Assembly: GCA_964019135.1 (NCBI GenBank)
Contig: OZ025248.1
Coordinates: forward strand, 45,253,670-45,317,669
From: Arenicola marina
Lineage: Eukaryota > Annelida > Polychaeta > Arenicolidae
DNA length: 64,000 bases
Direction: 5' to 3'
Below the pieces are notes generated by a model. The model saw nothing but the letters and a program-made list of their open reading frames with translations, was not told where the DNA came from and searched no databases. This document shows positions 41,101 to 54,500 of the stretch, in pieces. Both the position numbers and the translations under genes were made by a program. The stretch's first letter is position 1; each line of letters begins with the position of its first letter.

Positions 41101-43889
41101 TTCGGGGTACCGAGCCGAGGAGGGGGTGGTGTGGGGTTCGGGGTACCGAGCGGAGGAGGAGGTGGTGTGGGGTTCGGGGTACCGAGCCGAGGAGGGGGTG
41201 GTGTGGGGTTCGGGGTACCGAGCGGAGGAAGGGGTGGTGTGAGGTTCGGGGTACCGAGCCGAGGAGGGGGTGGTGTGGGGTTCGGGGTACCGAGCCGAGG
41301 AGGGTGTGGTGGGTGTGAGGTTCGAGGTACCGAGCGGAGGAGGGGGTGGTGTGGGGTTCGGGGTACCGAGCGGAGGAGGGTGTGGTGTGAGGTTCGGGGT
41401 ACCGAGCGGAGGAGGTGGTGGTGTGAAGTTCGGGGTACTGAGCAGAGGAGGGGGTGGTGTGAGGTTCGAGGTAAAGAGCGGATGAGGGGGTGGTGTGAGG
41501 TTCGGGGTACCGAGCGAAGAAGGAGGTGGTGTAAGGTTCGGGGTACCGAGCTGAAGAGGGGGTGGTGTGAGGTTCGGGGTACCGAGCGAAGGAGGGGGTG
41601 GTGTGAGGTTTGGGGTACCGAGCGGAGGAGGGTATGGTGTGAGGTTTGGGGTACCGAGCCGAGGAGGTGGTGATGTGAGGTTCGGGGTACCGAGCCGAGG
41701 AGGTGGTGGTGTGAGGTTCGGGGTACCGAGCGGAGGAGGGGGTGGTGTGAGGTTTGGGGTACCGAGCCGAGGAGGGTGTGGTGTGAGGTTCGGGGTACCG
41801 AGCCGAGGAGGTGGTGGTGTGAAGTTCGGGGTACTGAGCAGAGGAGGGGGTGGTGTGAGGTTCGAGGTAAAGAGCGGATGAGGGGGTGGTGTGAGGTTCG
41901 GGGTACCGAGCGAAGAAGGAGGTGGTGTAAGGTTCGGGGTACCGAGCTGAAGAGGGGGTGGTGTGAGGTTCGGGGTACCGAGCGAAGGAGGGGGTGGTGT
42001 GAGGTTTGGGGTACCGAGCGGAGGAGGGTATGGTGTGAGGTTTGGGGTACCGAGCCGAGGAGGTGGTGATGTGAGGTTCGGGGTACCGAGCCGAGGAGGT
42101 GGTGGTGTGAGGTTCGGGGTACCGAGCGGAGGAGGGGGTGGTGTGAGGTTTGGGGTACCGAGCCGAGGAGGGTGTGGTGTGAGGTTCGGGGTAAAGAGCG
42201 GAGGAGGAGGTGGTGTGAGGTTCGGGGTACCGAGCGGAGGAGGGGGTGGTGTGAGGTTCGGGATACCGAGCCGAGGAGGGGGTGGTGTGTGGTTTGGGGT
42301 ATCGGGCCGAGGAGGTGGTGGTGTGAGGTTCGGGGTACTGAGCCGAGGAGGTGGTGGTGTGAGGTTCGGGGTACCGAGCGGAGGAGGGGGTGGTGTGAGG
42401 TTTGGGGTACCGAGCGGAGGAGGGTATGGTGTGAGGTTTGGGGTACCGAGCCGTGGAGGTGGTGGTGTGAGGTTCGGGGTACCGAGCGGAGAAGGAGGTG
42501 GTGTGAGGTTCGGGGTACCGAGCGGAGGAGGGGGTGGTGTGAGGTTCGGGGTACCGAGCGGAGGAGGGGGTGGTGTGAGGTTCGGGGTACCGAGCGGAGG
42601 AGGGGGTGGTGTGAGGTTCGGGGTACCGAGCGGAGGAGGGGGTGGTGTGAGGTTCGGGGTACCGAGCGGAGGAGGGGGTGGTGTGAGGTTCGGGGTACCG
42701 AGCCGAGTAGGGGGTGGTGTGAGGTTTGGGGTACCGAGCGGAGGAGGGTATGGTGTGAGGTTTGGGGTACCGAGCCGAGGAGGTGGTGGTGTGAGGTTCG
42801 GGGTACCGAGCCGAGGAGGGGGTGGTGTCAGGTTCGGGGTACCGAGCGGAGAAGGAGGTGGTGTGAGGTTCGGGGTACCGAGCGGAGGAGGGGGTGGTGT
42901 GAGGTTCGGGGTACCGCGCGGAGGAGGGGGTGGTGTGAGGTTCGGGGTACCGAGCGGAGGAGGGGGTGGTGTGAGGTTCGGGGTACCGAGCGGGGGAGGG
43001 GGTGGTGTGAGGTTCGGGGTACCGTGCGGAGGAGGGGGTGGTGTGAGGTTCGGGGTACTGAGCCGAGGAGGGTGTGGTGTGAGGTTCGGGGTACCGAGCG
43101 GAGGAAGGGTTGGTGTGAGGTTCGGGGTAAAGAGCAGAGGAGGGGGTGGTATGAGGTTTGGGGTACCGAGCGGAGGAGGGTGTGGTGTGAGGTTCGGGGT
43201 ACCGAGCGGAGTAGGGCTGGTGTGAGGTTCGGGGTACCGAGCGGAGGAAGGGGTGGTGTGAGGTTCGGGGTACCGAGCGGAGGAGGGGGTGGTGTGAGGT
43301 TCGGGGTGCCGAGCGTAGGAGGGGGTAGTGTGAGGTTTGGGGTACCGAGCGGAGGAGGGGGTAGTGTGAGGTTCGGGGTACCGAGCGGAAGAGGGGGTGG
43401 TGTGAGGTTCGGGGTACCGAGCGGAGGAGGGGGTGGTGTGAGGTTTGGGGTACCGAGCGGAGGGGGGGGTGTTGTGAGGTTCTTGTAAAGAGCGGAGGAG
43501 GGGGTGGTGTGAGGTTCGGGGTACCGAGCGGAGGAGGGAGTGTTGTGAGGTTCCGGGTAAAGAGCGGAGGAGGGGGTGGTGTGAGGTTCGGGGTACCGAG
43601 CGAAAGAGGGGGTGGTGTGAGGTTCGGGGTAAAGAGCGGAGGAGGGGGTGGTGTGAGGTTGGGGGTACCGAGCGGAGGAGGGGGTGGTGTGAGGTTCGGC
43701 GTACCGAGCGGAGGAGGGGGTGGTGTGAGGTTCGGGGTAAAGAGCGGAGGAGGAGGTGGTGTGAGGTTCGGGGTGAAGAGCGAAGGAGGAGGTGGTGTGA
43801 GGTTCGGGGTAGCGAGCGGAGGTAGGGGTGGTGTGAAGTTCGGGGTACCGAGCGGAGGAGGGGGTGGTGTGAGGTTCGGGGTACCGAGC

Positions 43890-44790
43890 CGAGGATGGAG
43901 TGGTGTGAGGTTTGGGGTACCGAGCGGAGGAGGGGGTGGTGTGAGGTTCGGGGTACCGAGCCGCGGAGGGGGTGGTGTGAGGTTTGGGGTACCGGGCCGA
44001 GGAGGTGGTGGTGTGAGGTTCGGGGTACCGAGCCGAGGAGGCGGTGGTGTGAGGTTGGGGGTACCGAGCGGAGGAGGGGGTGGTGTGAGGTTCGGGGTAC
44101 CGAGCCGCGGAGGGGGTGGTGTGAGGTTTGGGGTACCGGGCCGAGGAGGTGGTGGTGTGAGGTTCGGGGTAAAGAGCGGAGGAGGGGGTGGTGTGAGGTT
44201 GGGGGTACCGAGCGGAGGAGGGGGTGGTGTGAGGTTCGGCGTACCGAGCGGAGGAGGGGGTGGTGTGAGGTTCGGGGTACCGGGCCGAGGAGGTGGTGGT
44301 GTGAGGTTCGGGGTACCGAGCCGCGGAGGGGGTGGTGTGAGGTTTGGGGTACCGGGCCGAGGAGGTGGTGGTGTGAGGTTCGGGGTAAAGAGCGGAGGAG
44401 GGGGTGGTGTGAGGTTGGGGGTACCGAGCGGAGGAGGGGGTGGTGTGAGGTTCGGCGTACCGAGCGGAGGAGGGGGTGGTGTGAGGTTCGGGGTAAAGAG
44501 CGGAGGAGGAGGTGGTGTGAGGTTCGGGGTGAAGAGCGAAGGAGGAGGTGGTGTGAGGTTCGGGGTAGCGAGCGGAGGTAGGGGTGGTGTGAAGTTCGGG
44601 GTACCGAGCGGAGGAGGGGGTGGTGTGAGGTTCGGGGTACCGAGCCGAGGATGGAGTGGTGTGAGGTTTGGGGTACCGAGCGGAGGAGGGGGTGGTGTGA
44701 GGTTCGGGGTACCGAGCCGCGGAGGGGGTGGTGTGAGGTTTGGGGTACCGGGCCGAGGAGGTGGTGGTGTGAGGTTCGGGGTACCGAGCC
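43890..44790. repeat. 756-bp duplication in 36-bp array
   Basis: The block opening GAGGATGGAGTGGTG followed by the GAGCCGCGGAGG variant recurs 756 bp later (21 units, near 43890 and 44646). Inside it a 216-bp (6-unit) sub-repeat carries the GGTTGGGGGTACC and GGTTCGGCGTACC variants (near 44170 and 44386). Confidence 0.75.
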
Positions 44791-44929
44791 GAGGAGGGGG
44801 TGGTGTGGGGTTCAGGGTACCGAGCCGAGGAGGGGGTGGTGTGGGGTTCGGGGTACCGAGCCGAGGATGGGGTGGTGTGAGGTTCGGGGTACCGAGCCGA
44901 GGAGGGGGTAGTGTGGGGTTCGGGGTACC

Positions 44930-47900
44930 CAGCGGAGGAGGAGGTGGTGTGGGGTTCGGGGTACCGAGCCGAGGAGGGGGTGGTGTGGGGATCGGGGTAC
45001 CGAGCCGAGGAGGGGGTGGTGTGGGGTTCGGGGTACCGAGCGGAGGAGGGTGTGGTGTGGGGTTCGGGGTACCGAGCGGAGGAGGGGGTGGTGTTGGGTT
45101 CGTGGTACCGAGCCGAGGAGGGGGTGGTGTGGGGTTCGGGGTACCGAGCCGAGGAGGGGGTGGTGTGGGGTTCGGGGTACCGAGCCGAGGAGGGGGTGGT
45201 GTGGGGTTCGGGGTACCGAGCCGAGGAGGGGGTGGTGTGGGGTTCGGGGTACCGAGCCGAGGAGGGGGTGGTGTGAGGTTCGGGGTACCGAGCCGAGGAG
45301 GGGGTGGTGTGGGGTTCGGGGTACCGAGCGGAGGAGGAGGGGGTGTGGGGTTCGGGGTACCGAGCCGAGGAGGCGGTGGTGTGGGGATCGGGGTACCGAG
45401 CCGAGGAGGGGGTGGTGTGGGGTTCGGGGTACCGAGCCGAGGAGGGTGTGGTGGGTGTGAGGTTCGAGGTACCGAGCGGAGGAGGGGGTGGTGTGGGGTT
45501 CGGGGTACCGAGCGGAGGAGGGGGTGGTGTGAGGTTCGGGGTACCGAGCGGAGGATAGGGTGGTGTGAAGTTCGGGGTACTGAGCAGAGGAGGGGGTGGT
45601 GTGAGGTTCGGGGTAAAGAGCGGATGAGGGGGTGGTGTGAGGTTCGGGGTGCTGAGCGGAGGAGGGTGTGGTGGGTGTGAGGTTCGGGGTACCGAGCCGA
45701 GGAGGGGTTGGTGTGGGGTTCGGGGTACTGAGCGGAGGAGGGGGTGGTGTGAGGTTCGGGGTACCGAGCCGAGGAGGGGTGGTGTGAGGTTCGGGGTACC
45801 GAGCGGAGGAGGGGGTGGTGTGAGGTTTTGGTTACCGAGCGCAGAAGGGGGGTGGTGTGAGGTTCGGGGTACCGAGCCGAGGAGGGGGTGGTGTGAGGTT
45901 TGGGGTACCGAGCGGAGGAGGAGGTGGTGTGAGGTTCTGGCTACCGAGCGAAGGAGGGGTTGGTGTGAGGTTTGGGGTACCGAGCGGAGGAGGTGGTGGT
46001 GTGAGGTTCGGGGTACCGAGCGGAGAAGGAGGTGGTCTAAGGTTCGGGGTACCGAGCTGAGGAGGGGGTGGTGTGAGGTTGGGGGTACCGAGCGGAGGAG
46101 GGGGTGGTGTGAGGTTTGGGGTACCGAGCGGAGGAGGGTATGATGTGAGGTTTGGGGTACCGAGCCGAGGAGGTGGTGGTGTGAGGTTCGGGGTACCGAG
46201 CCGAGGAGGTGGTGGTGTGAGGTTCGGGGTACCGAGCGGAGGAGGGGGTGGTGTGAGGTTTGGGGTACCGAGCGGAGGAGGGTGTGATGTGAGGTTCGGG
46301 GTAAAGAGCGGAGGAGGAGGTGGTGTGAGGTTCGGGGTACCGAGCGGAGGAGGGGGTGGTGTGAGGTTCGGGGTACCGAGCCGAGGAGGGGGTGGTGTGA
46401 GGTTTGGGGTACCGGGCCGAGGAGGTGGTGGTGTGAGGTTCGGGGTACCGAGCCGAGGAGGTGGTGGTGTGAGGTTCGGAGTACCGAGCGGAGGAGGGGG
46501 TGGTGTGAGGTTTGGGGTACCGAGCGGAGGAGGGTATGGTGTGAGGTTCGGGGTACCGAGCGGAGAAGGAGGTGGTGTAAGGTTCGGGGTACCGAGCTGA
46601 GGAGGGGGTGGTGTGAGGTTGGGGGTACCGAGCGGAGGAGGGGGTGGTGTGAGGTTTGGGGTACCGAGCGGAGGAGGGTATGGTGTGAGGTTTGGGGTAC
46701 AGAGCCGAGGAGGTGGTGGTGTGAGGTTCGGGGTACCGAGCCGAGGAGGTGGTGGTGTGGGGTTCGGGGTACCGAGCCGAGGAGGGGGTGGTGTGGGGAT
46801 CGGGGTACCGAGCCGAGGAGGGGGTGGTGTGGGGTTCGGGGTACCGAGCGGAGGAGGGTGTGGTGTGGGGTTCGGGGTACCGAGCGGAGGAGGGGGTGGT
46901 GTTGGGTTCGTGGTACCGAGCCGAGGAGGGGGTGGTGTGGGGTTCGGGGTACCGAGCCGAGGAGGGGGTGGTGTGGGGTTCGGGGTACCGAGCCGAGGAG
47001 GGGGTGGTGTGGGGTTCGGGGTACCGAGCCGAGGAGGGGGTGGTGTGGGGTTCGGGGTACCGAGCCGAGGAGGGGGTGGTGTGAGGTTCGGGGTACCGAG
47101 CCGAGGAGGGGGTGGTGTGGGGTTCGGGGTACCGAGCGGAGGAGGAGGGGGTGTGGGGTTCGGGGTACCGAGCCGAGGAGGCGGTGGTGTGGGGATCGGG
47201 GTACCGAGCCGAGGAGGGGGTGGTGTGGGGTTCGGGGTACCGAGCCGAGGAGGGTGTGGTGGGTGTGAGGTTCGAGGTACCGAGCGGAGGAGGGGGTGGT
47301 GTGGGGTTCGGGGTACCGAGCGGAGGAGGGGGTGGTGTGAGGTTCGGGGTACCGAGCGGAGGATAGGGTGGTGTGAAGTTCGGGGTACTGAGCAGAGGAG
47401 GGGGTGGTGTGAGGTTCGGGGTAAAGAGCGGATGAGGGGGTGGTGTGAGGTTCGGGGTGCTGAGCGGAGGAGGGTGTGGTGGGTGTGAGGTTCGGGGTAC
47501 CGAGCCGAGGAGGGGTTGGTGTGGGGTTCGGGGTACTGAGCGGAGGAGGGGGTGGTGTGAGGTTCGGGGTACCGAGCCGAGGAGGGGTGGTGTGAGGTTC
47601 GGGGTACCGAGCGGAGGAGGGGGTGGTGTGAGGTTTTGGTTACCGAGCGCAGAAGGGGGGTGGTGTGAGGTTCGGGGTACCGAGCCGAGGAGGGGGTGGT
47701 GTGAGGTTTGGGGTACCGAGCGGAGGAGGAGGTGGTGTGAGGTTCTGGCTACCGAGCGAAGGAGGGGTTGGTGTGAGGTTTGGGGTACCGAGCGGAGGAG
47801 GTGGTGGTGTGAGGTTCGGGGTACCGAGCGGAGAAGGAGGTGGTGTAAGGTTCGGGGTACCGAGCTGAGGAGGGGGTGGTGTGAGGTTGGGGGTACCGAG

Positions 47901-48545
47901 CGGAGGAGGGGGTGGTGTGAGGTTTGGGGTACCGAGCGGAGGAGGGTATGATGTGAGGTTTGGGGTAGCGAGCCGAGGAGGTGGTGGTGTGAGGTTCGGG
48001 GTACCGAGCCGAGGAGGTGGTGGTGTGAGGTTCGGGGTACCGAGCGGAGGAGGGGGTGGTGTGAGGTTTGGGGTACCGAGCGGAGGAGGGTGTGATGTGA
48101 GGTTCGGGGTAAAGAGCGGAGGAGGAGGTGGTGTGAGGTTCGGGGTACCGAGCGGAGGAGGGGGTGGTGTGAGGTTCGGGGTACCGAGCCGAGGAGGGGG
48201 TGGTGTGAGGTTTGGGGTACCGGGCCGAGGAGGTGGTGGTGTGAGGTTCGGGGTACCGAGCCGAGGAGGTGGTGGTGTGAGGTTCGGAGTACCGAGCGGA
48301 GGAGGGGGTGGTGTGAGGTTTGGGGTACCGAGAGGAGGAGGGTATGGTGTGAGGTTCGGGGTACCGAGCGGAGAAGGAGGTGGTGTAAGGTTCGGGGTAC
48401 CGAGCTGAGGAGGGGGTGGTGTGAGGTTGGGGGTACCGAGCGGAGGAGGGGGTGGTGTGAGGTTTGGGGTACCGAGCGGAGGAGGGTATGGTGTGAGGTT
48501 TGGGGTACAGAGCCGAGGAGGTGGTGGTGTGAGGTTCGGGGTACC
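44930..48545. repeat. 1,808-bp higher-order repeat, two copies
   Basis: A long run of variants repeats at an offset of 1,808 bp, including the unique GTGTTGGGTTCGTGG unit (about 45091 and 46899), GGAGGAGGGGGTGTGG, GAGGATAGGG and GAGGGTATGATG. It contains both a G-type block and an A-type block plus the 40-bp junction unit. 1,808 is 50 x 36 plus 8, consistent with two 40-bp units per copy. Confidence 0.85.
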
Positions 48546-51500
48546 GAGCCGAGGAGGTGGTGGTGTGAGGTTCGGGGTACCGAGCGGAGGAGGGGGTGGT
48601 GTGAGGTTTGGGGTACCGAGCGGAGGAGGGTGTGGTGTAAGGTTCGGGGTAAAGAGAGGAGGAGGAGGTGGTGTGAGGTTCGGGGTACCGAGCGGAGGAG
48701 GGGGTGGTGTGAGGTTCGGGGTACCGAGCCGAGGAGGGGGTGGTGTGAGGTTCGGGGTACCGAGCGGAGAAGGAGGTGGTGTGAGGTTCGGGGTACCGAG
48801 CGGAGGAGGGGATGGTGTGAGGTTCGGGGTACCGAGCGGAGGAGGGGGTGGTGTGAGGTTCGGGGTACCGAGCGGAGGAGGTGTTGATATGAGGTTCGGA
48901 GTACCGAGCCGAGGAGGGGGTGGTGTGAGGTTCGGGGTACCAAGCGGGGAAGGAGGTGGTGTGAGGTTCGGGGTACCGAGCGGAGGAGGGGTGGTGTGAG
49001 GTTCGGGGTACCTAGCGGAGGAAGGGGTGGTGTGAGGTTCGGGGTACCGAGCGGAGGAGGGGGTGGCGTGAGGTTCGGGGTGCCGAGCGGAGGTGGGGGT
49101 GGCGTGAGGTTTGGGGTACCGAGCGGAGGAGGGGGTGGTGTGAGGTTCGGGGTACCGAGCGGAAGAGGGTTGTTGTGAGGTTCGGGGTAAAGAGCGGAGG
49201 AGGGGATGGTGTGAGGATCGGGGTACCGAGCGGAGGAGGGGGTGGTGTGAGGTTTGGAGTACCGAGCGGAGGAGGGGGTGTTGTGAGGTTCTTGTAAAGA
49301 GCGGAGGAGGGGGTGGTGTGAGGTTCGGGGTACCGAGCGGAGGAGGGAGTGTTGTGAGGTTCCGGGTAAAGAGCGGAGGAGCGGGTGGTGTGAGGTTCGG
49401 GGTACCGAGCGAAGGAGGGGGTGGTGTGAGGTTCGGGGTAAAGAGCGGAGGAGGGGGTGGTGTGAGGGTCGGGGTACCGAGCGGAGGAGGGGGTGGTGTG
49501 AGGTTCGGGGTAAAGAGCGGAGGAGGAGGTGGTGTGAGGTTCGGGGTAAAGAGCGGAGGAGGAGGTGGTGTGAGGTTCGGAGTACCGAGCCGAGGAGGGG
49601 GTGGTGTGAGGTTCGGGGTACCGAGCGGGGAAGAAGGTGGTGTGAGGTTCGGGGTACCGAGCGGAGGAGGGGGTGGTGTAAGGTTCGGGGTACCGAGCTG
49701 AGGAGGGGGTGGTGTGAGGTTGGGGGTACCGAGCGGAGGAGGGGGTGGTGTGAGGTTTGGGGTACCGAGCGGAGGAGGGTATGGTGTGAGGTTTGGGGTA
49801 CAGAGCCGAGGAGGTGGTGGTGTGAGGTTCGGGGTACCGAGCCGAGGAGGTGGTGGTGTGAGGTTCGGGGTACCGAGCGGAGGAGGGGGTGGTGTGAGGT
49901 TTGGGGTACCGAGCGGAGGAGGGTGTGGTGTAAGGTTCGGGGTAAAGAGAGGAGGAGGAGGTGGTGTGAGGTTCGGGGTACCGAGCGGAGGAGGGGGTGG
50001 TGTGAGGTTCGGGGTACCGAGCCGAGGAGGCGGTGGTGTGAGGTTCGGGGTACCGAGCGGAGGATGGGGTGGTGTGAGGTTCGGGGTACCGAGCGGAGGA
50101 GGGGGTGGTGTGAGGTTCGGGGTACCGAGCGGAGGATGGGGTGGTGTGAGGTTCGGGGTACCGAGCGGAGGATGGGGTGGTGTGAGGTTCGGGGTACCGA
50201 GCGGAGGATGGGGTGGTGTGAGGTTCGGGGTACCGAGCGGAGGATGGGGTGGTGTGAGGTTCGGGGTACCGAGCGGAGGATGGGGTGGTGTGAGGTTCGG
50301 GGTACCGAGCCGAGGAGGGGGTGGTGTGAGGTTCGGGGTACCGAGCCGAGGAGGGGGTGGTGTGAGGTTCGGGGTACCGAGCGGAGGAGGGGGTGGTGTG
50401 AGGTTCGGGGTACCGAGCGGAGGAGGGGGTGGTGTGAGGTTCGGGGTACCGAGCGGAGGAGGGGGTGGTGTGAGCTTCGGGGTACCGAGCGGAGGAGGGG
50501 GTGGTGTGAGGTTCGGGGTACCGAGCGGAGGAGGGGGTGGTGTGAGGTTCGGGGTACCGAGCCGAGGAGGGGGTGGTGTGAGGTTCGGGGTACCGAGCGG
50601 AGGAGGGGGTGGTGTGAGGTTCGGGGTAAAGAGCGGAGGAGGGGGTGGTGTGAGGTTCGGGGTACCGAGCGGAGGAGGGGGTGGTGTGAGGTTCGGGGTA
50701 CCGAGCCGAGGAGGGGGTGGTGTGAGGTTCGGGGTACCGAGCGGAGGAGGGGGTGGTGTGAGGTTCGGGATACCGAGCGGAGGATGGGGTGGTGTGAGGT
50801 TCGGGGTACCGAGCGGAGGAGGGGTTGGTGTGAGGTTTGGGGTACCGAGCCGAGGTGGGGGTGGTGTGAGGTTTGGGGTACCGGGCCGAGGAGGTGGTGG
50901 TGTGAGGTTCGGGGTACCGAGCGGAGGAGGGGTTGGTGTGAGGTTTGGGGTACCGAGCCGAGGTGGGGGTGGTGTGAGGTTCGGGGTACCGAGCGGAGGA
51001 GGGGTTGGTGTGAGGTTTGGGGTACCGAGCCGAGGTGGGGGTGGTGTGAGGTTCGGGGTACCGAGCCGAGGAGGTGGTGGTGTGAGGTTCGGGGTACCGA
51101 GCGGAGGAGGGGGTGGTGTGAGGTTCGGGGTACCGAGCGGAGAAGGAGGTGGTGTGAGGTTCGGGGTACCGAGCCGAGGAGGTGTTGGTATGAGGTTCGG
51201 AGTACCGAGCCGAGGAGGGGGTGGTGTGAGGTTCGGGGTACCGAGCGGAGGAGGGGGTGGTGTGAGGTTCGGGGTGCCGAGCGGAGGTGGGGGTGGTGTG
51301 AGGTTTGGGGTACCGAGCGGAGGAGGGGGTGGTGTGAGGTTTGGGGTACCGAGCGGAGGAGGGTGTGGTGTGAGGTTTGGGGTACCGAGCCGAGGAGGTG
51401 TTGATATGAGGTTCGGAGTACCGAGCCGAGGAGGGGGTGGTGTGAGGTTCGGGGTACCGAGCGGAGAAGGAGGTGGTGTGAGGTTCGGGGTACCGAGCGG

Positions 51501-54500
51501 AGGAGGGGTGGTGTGAGGTTCGGGGTACCTAGCGGAGGAAGGGGTGGTGTGAGGTTCGGGGTACCGAGCGGAGGAGGGGGTGGTGTGAGGTTCGGGGTGC
51601 CGAGCGGAGGTGGGGGTGGTGTGAGGTTTGGGGTACCGAGCGGAGGAGGGGGTGGTGTGAGGTTCTTGTAAAGAGCGGAGGAGGGGGTGGTGTGAGGTTC
51701 GGGGTACCGAGCGGAGGAGGGAGTGTTGTGAGGTTCCGGGTAAAGAGCGGAGGAGCGGGTGGTGTGAGGTTCGGGGTACCGAGCGAAGGAGGGGGTGGTG
51801 TGAGGTTCGGGGTAAAGAGCGGAGGAGGGGGTGGTGTGAGGGTCGGGATACCGAGCGGAGGAGGGGGTGGTGTGAGGTTCGGGGTAAAGAGCGGAGGAGG
51901 AGGTGGTGTGAGGTTCGGGGTAAAGAGCGGAGGAGGAGGTGGTGTGAGGTTCGGGGTACCGAGCCGAGGAGGGGGTGGTGTGAGGTTCGGGGTACCGAGC
52001 GGAGAAGAAGGTGGTGTGAGGTTCGGGGTACCGAGCGGAGGAGGGGGTGGTATGAGGTTCGGGGTACCGCGCGAAGGAGGGGGTGGTGTGAGGTTCGGGG
52101 TACCGAGCGGAGGAGGGGGTGTTGTGAGGTTCCGGGTAAAGAGCGGAGGAGGGTGTGGTGTGAGGTTCGGGGTACCGAGCGAAGGAGGGGGTGGTGTGAG
52201 GTTCGGGGTAAAGAGCGGAGGAGGGGGTGGTGTGAGGTTCGGGGTACCGAGCGGAGGAGGGGGTGGTGTAAGGTTCGGGGTAAAGAGCGGAGGAGGAGGT
52301 GGTGTGAGGTTCGGGGTAAAGAGCGGAGGAGGAGGTGGTGTGAGGTTCGGGGTACCGAGCGAAGGATGGAGTGGTGTGAGGTTCGGGGTACCGAGCGGAG
52401 GAGGGGGTGGTGTGAGGTTCGGGGTACCGAGCCGAGGATGGAGTGATGTGAGGTTTGGGGTACCGGGCCGAGGAGGTGGTGGTGTGAGGTTCGGGGTACC
52501 GAGCCGAAGAGGTGGTGGTGTGAGGTTCGGGGTACCGAACGGAGGAGGGGGTGGTGTGAGATTTGGGGTACCGGGCCGAGGAGGGGGTGGTGTGAGGTTC
52601 GGGGTACCGAGCCGAGGAGGCGGTGGTGTGAGGTTGGGGGTACCGAGCCGAGGAGGGGGTGGTGTGGGGTTCAGGGTACCGAGCCGAGGAGGGGGTGGTG
52701 TGGGGTTCGGGGTACCGAGCCGAGGATGGGGTGATGTGAGGTTCGGGGTACCGAGCCGAGGAGGGGGTGGTGTGGGGTTCGGGGTACCGAGCCCTAGGAG
52801 GAGGTGGTGTGGGGTTCGAGGTACCGAGCCGAGGAGGGGGTGGTGTGGGGATCGGGGTACCGAGCCGAGGAGGGGGTGGTGTGGGGTTCGGGGTACCGAG
52901 CGGAGGAGGGTGTGGTGTGGGGTTCGGGGTACCGAGCGGAGGAGGGGGTGGTGTTGGGTTCGGGGTACCGAGCCGAGGAGGGGGTGGTGTGGGGTTCGGG
53001 GTACCGAGCCGAGGAGGGGGTGGTGTGGGGTTCGGGGTACCGAGCCGAGGAGGGGGTGGTGTGGGGTTCGGGGTACCGAGCCGAGGAGGGGGTGGTGTGG
53101 GGTTCGGGGTACCGAGCCGAGGAGGGGGTGGTGTGAGGTTCGGGGTACCGAGCCGAGGAGGGGGTGGTGTGGGGCTCGGGGTACCGAGCGGAGGAGGAGG
53201 TGGTGTGGGGTTCGGGGTACCGAGCGGAGGAGGAGGTGGTGTGGGGTTCGGGGTACCGAGCCGAGGAGGGGGTGGTGTGGGGATCGGGGTACCGAGCCGA
53301 GGAGGGGGTGGTGTGGGGTTCGGGGTACCGAGCGGAGGAGGGGGTGGTGTGAGGTTCGGGGTACCGTGCCGAGGAGGGTGTGGTGGGTGTGAGGTTCGAG
53401 GTACCGAGCGGAGGAGGGGGTGGTGTGGGGTTCGGGGTACCGAGCGGAGGAGGGGGTGGTGTGAGGTTCGGGGTACCGAGCGGAGGATAGGGTGGTGTGA
53501 AGTTCGGGGTACTGAGCAGAGGAGGGGGTGGTGTGAGGTTCGGGGTAAAGAGCGGATGAGGGGGTGGTGTGAGGTTCGGGGTGCTGAGCGGAGGAGGGTG
53601 TGGTGGGTGTGAGGTTCGGGGTACCGAGCCGAGGAGGGGTTGGTGTGGGGTTCGGGGTACTGAGCGGAGGAGGGGGTGGTGTGAGGTTCGGGGTACCGAG
53701 CCGAGGAGGGGTGGTGTGAGGTTCGGGGTACCGAGCGGAGGAGGGGGTGGTGTGAGGTTCTGGTTACCGAGCGCAGAAGGGGGGTGGTGTGAGGTTCGGG
53801 GTACCGAGCCGAGGAGGGGGTGGTGTGAGGTTTGGGGTACCGAGCGGAGGAGGAGGTGGTGTGAGGTTCTGGTTACCGAGCGCAGAAGGGGGGTGGTGTG
53901 AGGTTCGGGGTACCGAGCCGAGGAGGGGTTGGTGTGAGGTTTGCGGTACCGAGCGGAGGAGGTGGTGGTGTGAGGTTCGGGGTACCGAGCGGAGAAGGAG
54001 GTGGTGTAAGGTTCGGGGTACCGAGCTGAGGAGGGGGTGGTGTGAGGTTGGGGGTACCGAGCGGAGGAGGGGGTGGTGTGAGGTTTGGGGTACCGAGCGG
54101 AGGAGGGTATGGTGTGAGGTTTGGGGTACCGAGCCGAGGAGGTGGTGGTGTGAGGTTCGGGGTACCGAGCCGAGGAGGTGGTGGTGTGAGGTTCGGGGTA
54201 CCGAGCGGAGGAGGGGGTGGTGTGAGGTTTGGGGTACCGAGCGGAGGAGGGTGTGGTGTGAGGTTCGGGGTAAAGAGCGGAGGAGGAGGTGGTGTGAGGT
54301 TCGGGGTACCGAGCGGAGGAGGGGGTGGTGTGAGGTTCGGGGTACCGAGCCGAGGAGGGGGTGGTGTGAGGTTTGGGGTACCGGGCCGAGGAGGTGGTGG
54401 TGTGAGGTTCGGGGTACCGAGCCGAGGAGGTGGTGGTGTGAGGTTCGGGGTACCGAGCGGAGGAGGGGGTGGTGTGAGGTTTGGGGTACCGAGCGGAGGA

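Noticed and set aside
35759..48943. Minus-strand frames of 567 and 968 codons ([12 protein letters not shown] repeats)
   Set aside because: They lie wholly within the 36-bp array and exist because the period is divisible by three. They switch frame internally and overlap long + strand frames.
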